Positions 23,484 through 35,580 of a stretch of DNA of 64,000 bases are shown in pieces. The notes beneath the pieces are model-generated. The model saw only the letters and a list, made by a program, of their open reading frames with translations, was not told the origin of the DNA and ran no database searches. Source of the DNA: Blepharisma japonicum (lineage: Eukaryota; Ciliophora; Heterotrichea; Heterotrichida; Blepharismidae); the NCBI GenBank assembly GCA_949751835.1, contig CATKHK010000054.1, positions 186,001 to 250,000 of the forward strand, read 5' to 3'. Numbering within the stretch: position 1 is the first letter of the stretch; every line of letters starts with the position of its first letter. Position numbers and translations under genes: made by a program.

Positions 23484-25010
23484 ATGTCGGTGCTACGTAG
23501 ATCATTCGCTTCCGTCATTGAAAACAAGCTTTTAATCAAAGACAAATGGGTCAGTTCAAAAGCCAGCAAATGGTTTGACGTCAAAAACCCAGCAACCCAA
23601 GAAGTTGTCGCAAGAGTTCCACAATGCACCCAGACCGAGTTCGACCAAGCTGTCTCTAGTGCCAAAGAAACCTTCAAAACCTGGAGAAATGTACCTGTCC
23701 TAACAAGATTGAGATATATGAGAAAATATTTAGACCTCTTAAATGCTAACCTTGAAAACCTTGCAGGTATAATTACAAGAGAAAATGGCAAAGTCCTAGC
23801 CGATTCCCGAGGAGATGTCATCAGAGGAATAGAAGTAGTCGAGCACACCCTATCCTTTGGCTCTTTATTACAAGGTGAATCTATGGAAAATCTCGCAAAA
23901 GATCTTGACACTTATTCATATAGGCATCCACTAGGAGTCTGTGCTGGAATCACTCCATTCAACTTCCCTGCTATGATTCCTCTCTGGATGTACCCTGTAG
24001 CTGCTGCATGTGGAAATACCTATGTTTTAAAACCATCAGAAAAAGTAGCGACCACCTGTGAAAAAATGGGTGAACTTTTCTTAGAAGCTGGTTTCCCTCA
24101 TGGTGTTCTCAATATTGTACATGGAGGAAAAGACACAGTTGATATGATCTGCAGACATCCTGACATTAAAGCAATTTCCTTTGTCGGAGGAAACGATGCA
24201 GGAACTTATATCCATCAACAAGGCTCACATTATGGCAAAAGAGTTCAGTCTAATATGGGCGCTAAAAATCACGTCATTGTGCTGCCTGATGCAGATAAAG
24301 AAGATGCTATTAATGCATTAGTAAGCAGCGTTTTTGGAGCTACAGGACAAAGATGCATGGCACTCAGCGTCATTATTCTTGTAGGAGAAACCAAAAGTTG
24401 GATCCCAGATTTAGTTGCAAAATCTAAAACACTCAAAGTAGGCCCTGGAAATGACCCAAAAACAGATGTAGGACCTTTAAATGCAGTTGGTCTTAAAGAA
24501 AGAGTAGAATCTTTAATTGCAAGTGGAGTCTCTGAAGGAGCCAAACTATTATTAGATGGCAGAGGAGTTAAAGTTAATGGCTTTGAAAAAGGAAACTTTG
24601 TTGGCCCAACTATTTTTGCTGATGTCAATGTAAACCAGAAAATCTATAAAGAAGAAATTTTTGGCCCTGTCATGAATTTAATGACTGTGGACACATTAGA
24701 CGAGGCTATTGAATTAATCAATAGAAATCCTAATGGAAATGGGACTTCTATATTTACCAGCTCTGGAAGCAGCGCGAGAAAATTCCAAAGAGAAATTGAG
24801 GCTGGACAAGTCGGGATTAATGTGCCTATTCCTGTACCTTTGCCTATGTTCAGCTTTACTGGAAATAAAGGGTCGTTCAGAGGAGACTTGAACTTCTATG
24901 GAAAAGGAGCTATCAATTTCTTCACTCAATGGAAAACAATTACGTCTAGATGGAAAGAAGAAAACTCAGAGAAATATAAGTTGTCTACAGCTTTCCCTAC
25001 AATGAAATAA
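23484..25010 (+). CDS. ALDH6A1: Methylmalonate-semialdehyde dehydrogenase (acylating), mitochondrial
   Basis: The 508-residue protein is full length for the ALDH6 family (human 535). It converts methylmalonate semialdehyde, NAD+ and CoA to propionyl-CoA in valine and pyrimidine breakdown, in the mitochondrial matrix. The start [12 protein letters not shown] is a plausible targeting sequence. Typical blocks are seen: [36 protein letters not shown] (substrate/NAD site), [12 protein letters not shown], and the catalytic cysteine in [11 protein letters not shown] at about residue 291. The late [19 protein letters not shown] motif is also family-typical. All seven Trp codons are TGG, in contrast to neighbours rich in TGA. 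Very confident. Confidence 0.97.
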   Translation: MSVLRRSFASVIENKLLIKDKWVSSKASKWFDVKNPATQEVVARVPQCTQTEFDQAVSSAKETFKTWRNVPVLTRLRYMRKYLDLLNANLENLAGIITRENGKVLADSRGDVIRGIEVVEHTLSFGSLLQGESMENLAKDLDTYSYRHPLGVCAGITPFNFPAMIPLWMYPVAAACGNTYVLKPSEKVATTCEKMGELFLEAGFPHGVLNIVHGGKDTVDMICRHPDIKAISFVGGNDAGTYIHQQGSHYGKRVQSNMGAKNHVIVLPDADKEDAINALVSSVFGATGQRCMALSVIILVGETKSWIPDLVAKSKTLKVGPGNDPKTDVGPLNAVGLKERVESLIASGVSEGAKLLLDGRGVKVNGFEKGNFVGPTIFADVNVNQKIYKEEIFGPVMNLMTVDTLDEAIELINRNPNGNGTSIFTSSGSSARKFQREIEAGQVGINVPIPVPLPMFSFTGNKGSFRGDLNFYGKGAINFFTQWKTITSRWKEENSEKYKLSTAFPTMK

Positions 25011-25150
25011 GCTAATAGTTTATTATTCTTTCTCCAATTTTAAGCTTCATTTATGCATTATCCATTTATTTAATCTTCTATAATTATTTATTCTATAATA
25101 TTTTATTTTCCTTTTTCCCACATTTCTTTCAAATTTATACAAATTTAAGT

Positions 25151-25999
25151 ATGCAAAGAGATCTGGAATTTATAGAAAAAGTTAAAAAGAATAAAGGCAA
25201 TTTTCAGAAGCTGGTTAAAGAATATTTTTCACCAGACAAAGCTTTCATGCAGAATATCTCAAATTGTATCTCTGATCAATTACCTCAATCAAGAATGCTA
25301 GAATCATCAAACTCCACTACATCTCAAAGCTCTGGAACTAATTTTCCTGCTACAAATTTAGATGGTATAGGAAAGAACCCAGCCATTAATACAAATTTTG
25401 TACTGCTTATTGACCAAAAACAAACAATAAGGCCAATTACTATAAATAAACGATTCACAACTATAGGAGGCCGAGAAGAATCTGATGAAAAACTTTGCTA
25501 TGCTGGTGATAATGAATTGATTTTTACAGCAAGAAATGACAAACTTTTTGTGTCTGAAAGTATCTCGCCTTGATATGAAGCGTCAATTAAAATAAAATCT
25601 TCAATATTATATGAAGGAGCGTCTTTTAAGATAGGAAGTCAGCATTCTCATTTATTTGTTGAACAAGTTTATGAAGACATGTCAATTAAAGTTAAAATTG
25701 AACCACACATAAAAGATTCAATTACTTTAAATAGAGATGGTGGAACTATTGGTAGAGGTCCCAAAAATAAAATTTGTATAGAGGACTATTCAATAGGAAA
25801 AATTCAAGCTGAAATTAAATGCAGTAATGGAATTTGGATTATCAAAGATTTATTGCCTGCCAACGGGGTATTCAGATATTTACATAATGCAAACTCTTTG
25901 GATAAACAAAAAAATTCTCCAGAAATTGAAGTCAAAGATGGGGATTTAATAAAATTGGAAAGCTCTGGATATGAAGTCCATGTCGAAAACTCAGATTAA
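25151..25999 (+). CDS. FHA-domain protein
   Basis: With TGA-Trp at 25571-25573 the frame is 282 residues. The C-terminal part (about 175-278) is a forkhead-associated domain: GGTIGRGPKNKICIEDYSIG gives the conserved G-R and the S/H region, followed by AEIKCSNGIWIIKDLLPANG, close to the usual N-G motif that frames the phosphothreonine pocket. The region before it (about 85-165) repeats a weaker similar beta pattern (TTIGGREES) and may be a second, degenerate FHA domain. FHA modules bind phosphothreonine peptides in signalling. No kinase or other catalytic part is attached. It stands tail to tail with the BEACH gene (135 bp gap). Confidence 0.82.
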
Positions 26000-26134
26000 G
26001 ACGGTTAAACATTTTATAGGGAATGTTTTAGAATTATAATGTGAAACTTTATACTGCATTTCTGGATTTTTAATTAAGAAATTATATGAATTAAAAGCTT
26101 GGGAAGCTGAGATAAGACTAACTAATTAAGTTGC

Positions 26135-28786
<2,652 letters not shown>

Positions 28787-28971
28787 ATAAATTTACTGTA
28801 AAATATTATTTATCTGAATTTATAATAAATATTTTTCAGTTTTCTCATAAAATCTCTATTTTACTTGGATGGATTTATTTATTTTTAAACAAATTATATA
28901 TCTTTCTTCACTCAAAAATATACCTTAAGATTGATTTATTTCTTATCTTTATTGTAGCTATATTTATTAAC

Positions 28972-30666
28972 ATGGGAAACGAGCAAAGTCATGATTTCTC
29001 TCAATGTGGGGAGCATCGTCCTCGTGCAGCAAATACAGTACTCAACAGGCCTTGTCAGGTATTAGTTCAGCTTTCCTCAGATATTCCTCAAATTAAAAGA
29101 AGCAAAATACTGCTGTCCTATATTACGAATGATAATATACTTATAGCAGTAGATGCTCATGGCGCTTCAAGTTATATTCTAGAGTCTGGTACGCAGCGTG
29201 AACAATATATATTAGAGCACCCAAATTACGTTGTGTCTGCCTATTACAGTCATGATAATCTAATTCTTGCCCTAAACATTGGAATTTTTGTGATTTTGGA
29301 TTCAAATTTATTAAGCTTCGTCAAAGAAATAAAACCTCTAGCTTTGCTGCCTGGGATAATAACTGCTATGTGTGAAGGGCCTGGAAACTTGCTAATTGCT
29401 GGCCATTCTTCAGGAGATGTCACGATGTGGGATATTCAAAGTGGTAAGATTATTGATGAATTTCACTCAGGGTATCCACCTACAGCAGTTTCTAGTATGG
29501 TGTACTCTCACAAATATTCAGTCATTATAACTGGATTTGATAATTTATCTGTGAGATCTAACATGCTAGCTAATACTAAACCTGTCAGAGCATTTTCAAC
29601 AAAAACTGATAGAAGGGTTATTGATTTGCCAGGAATTAATGGAAGATGCTCAGGGTTAGCTGTTTTCGACCAAAGAAACATTGTGGTTGGGCTGGATTCT
29701 ACTAATAGAACTTTATTTTTATGGGATTTTATAGGCGGCTATCAGCTGCTAGCAACTGAAATCCCACCTATTTTTGATAGAAATTTGCCAACGGTGTTAC
29801 AAAGTATATCAACTTATGCTGATGATGACTCAATTGCAATAGGATTTTCTAATAATAAAGTTGCTTGGGGCGAAATTTTATATGATGATAATCAGCTGAA
29901 ATATTTTTTCAAATGGAAAGGAAAATCATCAATTGACCGAGATGGAGATCCCTCGACAATTCACTATTGCCGACATTTAGATTCATTTGCTATTGGAAAT
30001 TCAAAATCTCAAGTATATATGTTTCATAATTTGAGTGACCTTTTCTATCAGAATTCCAAGACTCCACCTCTGTTTTCTTTGAAATCTTATCAGCCAAAGG
30101 TCCAGAAGCTAGAAAAGCAAGCAAATCTGCCTATTGTTTCTGTAGGGCCTTTTCAAATCAAACCAAGAGGATCCAGTGTGCATAAAGACGAAGAAGAAAA
30201 AATCCAGCCTATTAATACTGTTATAGAAGAGCAAAAAGCCCCAAGAGCTGTTAGTGAAGAAACACTTAAAAAAATACGAGAAAGGGTAGAAGGTAAGAAA
30301 AAGCCTAAAAAAGTAGAAGAGCCAAAAGTTGAAGCTACAGATCCTCTAGAGATTCAAAAACCTGTTGAAATCAAGCCTCCAGAAACCAAAGAGCCAGCTG
30401 AAATACCCCCACCTATCCAAACTAAAGAAGCTCAACCTATCAAAGCAGAAGACTCTCCTTCCAAATCACCCCCCAAGCCTGAAATAAAGAAAAAAATAAC
30501 CCCATTCCAACGATTCGTCCAATCCAAAAAATCAGAATTTCTCTCAGAAGACCCCTCCCTTACACATAAACAAATTGTCTTAAAAGCCACTGAGCTTTGG
30601 GGTCTTCTTAATGAACAAGAAAAGCATATCTATGAAGAAGACCGAGCTCCTGACCTTACAAGTTAA
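28972..30666 (+). CDS. N-myristoylation-signal WD40 protein with HMG/YABBY-like C-terminal box
   Basis: The start MGNEQSHDFSQ (ATG at 28972) gives 564 residues and a typical N-myristoylation signal. An upstream in-frame ATG exists but its translation is hydrophobic, AT-biased and overlaps the divergent FAN gene, so it was rejected. Residues about 40-390 form WD40 blades (LIAGHSSGDVTMWDIQSGKI; TLFLWDFIGGYQL). A Lys/Pro/Glu linker (about 400-505) follows. The end (about 508-560) reads TPFQRFVQSKKSEFLSEDPS, then LTHKQIVLKATELWGLLNEQEK, the pattern of HMG/YABBY boxes. Membrane-anchor signal, beta propeller and DNA-bending-type box in one protein is unusual. The box may bind something other than DNA. 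Confidence 0.78.
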   Translation: MGNEQSHDFSQCGEHRPRAANTVLNRPCQVLVQLSSDIPQIKRSKILLSYITNDNILIAVDAHGASSYILESGTQREQYILEHPNYVVSAYYSHDNLILALNIGIFVILDSNLLSFVKEIKPLALLPGIITAMCEGPGNLLIAGHSSGDVTMWDIQSGKIIDEFHSGYPPTAVSSMVYSHKYSVIITGFDNLSVRSNMLANTKPVRAFSTKTDRRVIDLPGINGRCSGLAVFDQRNIVVGLDSTNRTLFLWDFIGGYQLLATEIPPIFDRNLPTVLQSISTYADDDSIAIGFSNNKVAWGEILYDDNQLKYFFKWKGKSSIDRDGDPSTIHYCRHLDSFAIGNSKSQVYMFHNLSDLFYQNSKTPPLFSLKSYQPKVQKLEKQANLPIVSVGPFQIKPRGSSVHKDEEEKIQPINTVIEEQKAPRAVSEETLKKIRERVEGKKKPKKVEEPKVEATDPLEIQKPVEIKPPETKEPAEIPPPIQTKEAQPIKAEDSPSKSPPKPEIKKKITPFQRFVQSKKSEFLSEDPSLTHKQIVLKATELWGLLNEQEKHIYEEDRAPDLTS

Positions 30667-30698
30667 TTCTTGTCTAATAGTTAATGCTTTTTAATTAA

Positions 30699-31958
30699 TT
30701 AAGCTTGGACATCTGATAAGAAAAGAGCTCCAGGAAGTTCTTTTCCTTCCATAAGTTCTAATGATGCTCCACCTCCAGTGCTGATATGGCTAATTCTTGC
30801 TACATCAGCTCCCATACTCTGGACAAAGGCAGCAGTGTCTCCACCCCCTACAATGCTGACAAGTCCTCTGTTAGTAGTTCCTTCAATAATTTCATTGAAA
30901 AATCTTGTGGAGCCTGCTCTAAAAGCGGTGTTTTCAAATACACCAGGAGGGCCGTTCCATACAACAGTTTTAGCTCTTCTAATAGCTTCTGCCATCTGGT
31001 CAGCTGACTGTGGGCCAATATCCATACCAATCCATCCTTCTGGGACTGCTCCAACTGTAGTTTGGACGTTGCAGCCTTCTTGGAATTTATCTCCACACAC
31101 AAAATCTGTTGGCAAATGGATCTGGACACCTTTTTCTTCGGCTTTTTTCATGATGCTTTCTACAATTTCAGCTCCTTCAGGGTCGAAAATTGAGTTTCCG
31201 ATTTCCATGTTTTCGAGTCTTTTTTTGAAGGTGAAAGCCATGCCTCCTCCAATGATCATTTCGTTACAGATGTTTAATAGGTTGGTGATAAGCTGAATTT
31301 TGTCTTTAACTTTGGCTCCTCCCATGATTACCAATAGAGGCCTTTCTGGATTTTCTAATGCTCTTGAGAAGTATTCGAGCTCCTTTCCCATGAGAAGTCC
31401 AGCTGCGCGGACTGGAAGCTTGATGCCGGTCATTGAGCTGTGAGCTCTGTGGGCTGTCCCAAAGGCGTCGTTGATAAAAATGTCTCCAAGAGATGTCAAG
31501 CAGTCTCTGAAAGCTTCAACAGCTTCTTTTGATGGTTTTACTTTGTTGCCTTGGGCGTCTTTTCCAGTTCCTTCTTCTTCAGGGTGGAATCTAAGATTCT
31601 CGAGTAAGATGATGGTGCCTGGGGCTGGGTCAGCGCACTCTTTGACAACATCATCGCCTACACAGTCAGGAAGAAAAGTTACAGGTCTTCCTAATTGACG
31701 CTCCAGCTCAGCTGCTACTGGTCTTAAAGATGATTTTGGTTCAACAAGGCCATCTGGTCTGCCTAAATGGCTCATTAAGACTATGCTTTTTGGATTGTGC
31801 TCAAGAACTCTGTTAATTGTTGGAAGGGTTGCAACAATTCTGGTAGCATCAGCGACTCTGCCGTCTTTTAGAGGGACGTTGAAATCAGCTCTAATGAGGA
31901 CACGTTGGCCTGGGATTTGTTCAAGAATATGATCAAGTCGAAGCTTCCTAGCCAACAT
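30699..31958 (-). CDS. PGK1: Phosphoglycerate kinase
   Basis: This 419-residue enzyme is full length and interconverts 1,3-bisphosphoglycerate plus ADP and 3-phosphoglycerate plus ATP in glycolysis. Signature blocks are all present: VLIRADFNVPL near residue 20, SHLGRPDG near 63 and the helical FGTAHRAHSSM near 165. The nucleotide site shows GGAKVKDK near 215, GGGMAFTF near 240, VVWNGPPGVFE near 334 and GGGDTAAF near 372. The start MLARKLRLD has little room for a targeting peptide, so the cytosol is likely. Both Trp codons are TGG and no intron is needed. It is tail to tail with the WD40 gene, 32 bp apart. Confidence 0.98.
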   Translation of the reverse strand: MLARKLRLDHILEQIPGQRVLIRADFNVPLKDGRVADATRIVATLPTINRVLEHNPKSIVLMSHLGRPDGLVEPKSSLRPVAAELERQLGRPVTFLPDCVGDDVVKECADPAPGTIILLENLRFHPEEEGTGKDAQGNKVKPSKEAVEAFRDCLTSLGDIFINDAFGTAHRAHSSMTGIKLPVRAAGLLMGKELEYFSRALENPERPLLVIMGGAKVKDKIQLITNLLNICNEMIIGGGMAFTFKKRLENMEIGNSIFDPEGAEIVESIMKKAEEKGVQIHLPTDFVCGDKFQEGCNVQTTVGAVPEGWIGMDIGPQSADQMAEAIRRAKTVVWNGPPGVFENTAFRAGSTRFFNEIIEGTTNRGLVSIVGGGDTAAFVQSMGADVARISHISTGGGASLELMEGKELPGALFLSDVQA

Positions 31959-32266
31959 TTTTATTATATCTGAGATTAAAAGATGGCCAAAATCTAGAAT
32001 GGGATATTACTAGTAAACAAGTGGTGGAAAATTGTGTGGGGCTATATGCAATAATAAGAAATTTAAAAATTTGAGAAACAATAACGAAATAATTTTTATA
32101 GATAAATTTGTCAAAATAATGAAATTTTTATATAAAAGGTAAAATTTTACATGAAATTTTTATATAAAAGGTAAAATTTTACAAATTATTGAATAAAATA
32201 AAAATATGTTTTTAATTTTTTTGTTAAATAATTACAAATTTCAATAAGAAATTTCGTTAAAATTAA
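31959..32266. other. Divergent intergenic region of 308 bp between PGK and MFS genes
   Basis: The region carries both promoters. Its only visible structure is a perfect 32-bp tandem duplication (32119-32182). The rest is very AT-rich with no RNA gene seen. Confidence 0.7.
32119..32182. repeat. Perfect tandem duplication of a 32-bp unit
   Basis: Positions 32119-32150 and 32151-32182 are identical. The unit begins ATGAAATTTTTATAT and ends with the near-palindrome GTAAAATTTTAC. It sits 85 bp upstream of the MFS start codon. Being perfect, it is either recent or an assembly artefact. Confidence 0.95.
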
Positions 32267-33661
32267 ATGGAAAATGAAATTCAAATATCTGAATTATCTC
32301 TTTTAAAATGTGAAGAATATGTCGAGCCGACTCCATTAGAAAGATTTAAATTGAGTTTTATTGAACTTTTACACTCCCCATTTGACTTATTTTATTTATT
32401 TTTGATAAAAATAATAGGATACAGTGGGTTTTCGATTTTAACTGTATGTGGGTCTATATATGTGACCAAAGTTATAGGATTATCTGATAAAGAATATGGC
32501 TTTTATGCTTTAGGACTAGGGGTAATGTCTTGCTTATATGCATTTACTTTAGGCATAATTCCAGACCGTCTCGGAATCCGATTTTCAATGATAATTTCAA
32601 GCACAACTGGGATAGTTTCCTATCTACTCTTAATATATTTAAATGACCCAAATCTCCAAATCCTTACCATTCTGATCCTTTTTTCTATTCCTCTAAGCAT
32701 AAATGTCCCAGCATCTAAACTAGGTATAAAAAAATATACAAATACTCACGCAAGAAGTATAGCATTTTCCATTTTTATCATTTTAGTGTTTGCCTGTGGA
32801 GGAATTGCAGGAATTATTGTAGGTTTTGGGCTGAATTTAGGAAGTGATGAAGAAGAAGATACTTATATTAGCCTCTTTTGAATTGCTGTAGGATTAATGA
32901 TGGTAGCACTTGTATTATCATTTTTTCTTAGGGAGCTAGACTATAATATGAGAGGAAATCAGGAGCTTCAAATTAAATGAAATGGTGAAAGTGTTTGGGA
33001 ATCAGCAACAGCAAGTTTCCAATATAAATCGTTTTGAAGAGTAATGGCTGTAGCTTTTTCTGTATCATGTGCAAGATCTGTCTACTTACACCTTACAATT
33101 ACACTGCCTTTATATATGGAAAGAGATATTAAATCTGGATCTCAATTTGGGTATATTATTGCCTTAAATCAATTTTTCTCTTTAATTTTTTGCCCTATGC
33201 TGACCATGCTAGTCTATTATATTGATAAATATACACTTTTGCTGATAGGGTGCACTATTACAGCATTATCTCCGCTTGTTTTATTATATGGAGCAAGCTA
33301 TACAACGGTAATTATTTTTGTATTGTGTGCTTCATTTGGAGAAAGCATTCATTTTCCAAGGCTTATTGAATATACTTTGGAATCAGCTGCAAAAGGTAGA
33401 GAAGGGGCTTATTTTTCGATTTCTAATTTCCCTATTTCAATTGGATATATGTTTGCAGGACTTGCCAGTGGGCTTCTATTAAATGAATATTGCCCAGAAG
33501 ATGGGGAAAGACAATGCTGAATGGTTTGGCTTGTAATATCTTTAATAGCTATGTGCGGAGTTTTAATATTATTTTTCTGTAGAAAATGAATAGAGCAGCC
33601 TATATCAGAGCCAAACCCTTATATGCCTTGGTCTGAGGAAAATATTGATGATGGTTTGTAA
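32267..33661 (+). CDS. Major facilitator superfamily transporter
   Basis: With five or more TGA-Trp codons (for example 32879-32881, 33518-33520) the frame is 464 residues with twelve predicted membrane helices. The loop between helices 2 and 3 reads GIIPDRLGIRFSM, a form of the MFS signature (G-x-x-x-D-R-x-G-x-R). The cytosolic N-terminus is acidic and so is the short C-terminus. The substrate cannot be read from the sequence. Trp residues are mostly TGA, with TGG in between, which shows both codons in one gene. It runs towards the F-box gene (83 bp gap). Confidence 0.85.
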
Positions 33662-33744
33662 GCTTATTTTTAAATTGTTTTAATTTTATATTTAATATAA
33701 AATTCTTAGGCCATTGTAAAAAATAATAATTACTATAAAATTAG

Positions 33745-34623
33745 TTACAAAATATTTTCTTGTTCTTTTATTTGTTGGATTACTGGAGATATTCTAGAAG
33801 AAAACATAGCATCAAAATAGCTTTTCATTTTAGAAATCGCATCATTGTATTGGCCAAGTTTGGTCAGTGAAGATTGGTACTCATCTCTTAGCCTAATTAC
33901 TTCAGCACTCAGCACTTTTTTATGTCTTTTTAATTCTAGCTTTTCTTTATCTGAAGTTGCAATTTCATTTCTCAAGCTTTCAAGCTCATTTTTATGCTGT
34001 TCTAATAATGAAGCTATAGTGCTTTGAGCATCAGTTGAAGCACTCTTTTCAGCTTCATACTGTGCTGAGATTAATGCAATTTTTGCAATAGTTTTACTAT
34101 TTATTTGTTTTTGGACACGAAGTTCGTCATTTAACTTGTCAATTTCTTTGTTCATTTCTTCAATTTTTTTCTCTTGTTGCAAAATTTGATTTGCCAGAAA
34201 ATTTTTTACTATATTCGCCTTTTTAAGTAAAATTAATGGGTCTTCTTTAGTTGAAATTTCAAATTCAGACTTTTGCTTTGATTCTTCAAAATCTGATTGA
34301 GATTGTGAGGGTGGCAGAGTAGATGCTCTCATTCTAGGACCTTTTTTTGAGAGAATTGTATATAAACTGACCTGAAAACGCCTAGACATTATTATAGTAT
34401 TAAAATATTTGCAGGATTCAGTTATTGCAGGGATATCTGTGATGAAATCTAAATAAAGGAAAATTTTTCGAAGGACATGCTTTGGGATCATATGGATCAT
34501 TGACAATTTTTGGTAATCTGCAGGGCTAGTTTGTGTTTCTTTAGAGTCTGTAAATGATTTTTCTTTCAGAGTTGAGTAAAGCAGGCTTAAAGTGTCAACT
34601 AAATTGCCAATCTCCTCTTCCAT
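33745..34623 (-). CDS. F-box-like protein with long coiled coil
   Basis: The 292-residue protein has an F-box-like motif at about residues 43-85 (MIPKHVLRKIFLYLDFITDI, then CKYFNTIIMSRRFQ), the Skp1-binding element of SCF ubiquitin ligases. After a Ser-rich stretch, about 150-285 is a continuous heptad-type coiled coil with many Glu, Lys and Leu. There are no leucine-rich or WD40 substrate-binding repeats, so the coiled coil may be the partner-binding part. Human FBXO proteins of this layout are not common; it could also be a cytoskeletal protein with a chance F-box. Head to head with the next gene over 68 bp. Confidence 0.65.
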   Translation of the reverse strand: MEEEIGNLVDTLSLLYSTLKEKSFTDSKETQTSPADYQKLSMIHMIPKHVLRKIFLYLDFITDIPAITESCKYFNTIIMSRRFQVSLYTILSKKGPRMRASTLPPSQSQSDFEESKQKSEFEISTKEDPLILLKKANIVKNFLANQILQQEKKIEEMNKEIDKLNDELRVQKQINSKTIAKIALISAQYEAEKSASTDAQSTIASLLEQHKNELESLRNEIATSDKEKLELKRHKKVLSAEVIRLRDEYQSSLTKLGQYNDAISKMKSYFDAMFSSRISPVIQQIKEQENIL

Positions 34624-34691
34624 AATAAATATCCAAATACTTGTAAAATAATTATCTTAATAGTTGTCTTATATAAAAATCAGCAAGATTT

Positions 34692-35552
34692 ATGAATCAC
34701 AATAATAATCATTTTTCTTTAAATAAATATATTGACCGGATGGAAGAGCTTGAAAAAGAACACAAAAAAGCTACCGAAATTCCTCTCTTCAACATTCGTC
34801 GAAAAGAAAAAGCTACTATTTGCAGTCTCAATTTATCCAAAATCAGCTGATTTATTATTTTCCCTATGTTTGGGTTTGTATATGCAAACATTGGATTGGC
34901 TTGCCTCACAAATTTTTCATGTTTGCAATTTCTGCCTACACCTTTGTACTTAGGCTGCTTTAGGGGGCATGATAGGCTTTTTATTGTTGCTTGCACATAT
35001 TTTGCAGCAATATTAGTTCTATTGAATTTGTCTACCTATTCTTACTTAAAAGCAAAAGTATCGCCAGTGATGAGAAAAGGGCTATTTATATTAGGAGCAT
35101 CTTTATCAGTAGTATTAGCACTAATAGGGCTAACTGACGAGGCTACAGGTGCCCATACAATTCCACTTGAAGAGATAAACTATTACTTAGTTTTATATTT
35201 CAAAATTGGAAGCTTAATCTGGATCAGCCAAGTCTATTATTCATTCCGAAAAAACCAAGATTTATTAAACCCTAACGCAAAATCTTGGTTCAGGAAATTT
35301 GAAACATTTCTTGCAATTTTTGGAATTTTAATCCTCAGCATTATTTTTGAGCTGTCTTATTTATCATTTGACAGTGAGTTATCACTTGTCAGCGAAAACA
35401 TTGAAGCTATATTAGAATGGGCCCTTCTCGCATTTATAATCCTCATGCCTGCAATTATCATGCAAATTTTTAAAGGCCATGTGCTAGAGTTTGCAATTGA
35501 TAAATCAGAAGAAACTGAAGGAGTTGAGCTAAAGCGAATGGAAAACCCATAA
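34692..35552 (+). CDS. Small multi-pass membrane protein, possibly Frag1/DRAM/Sfk1 family
   Basis: Translation from the ATG at 34692, through one TGA-Trp near 34850, gives 286 residues. Six hydrophobic helices begin at about residue 50. The loop after the first, FLPTPLYLGCFRGHDRLFIV, resembles the first lumenal loop of Frag1/DRAM/Sfk1 proteins (P-x-I-S... R-x-x-F). The tail is acidic. Relatives act in GPI-anchor remodelling (PGAP2) or autophagy (DRAM). The match is a pattern impression rather than a hallmark residue set, so the family name is tentative. Tail to tail with the TmcB-type gene, 28 bp apart. Confidence 0.5.
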
Positions 35553-35580
35553 TTAATTTCTTATTATAACGAAAATATTC

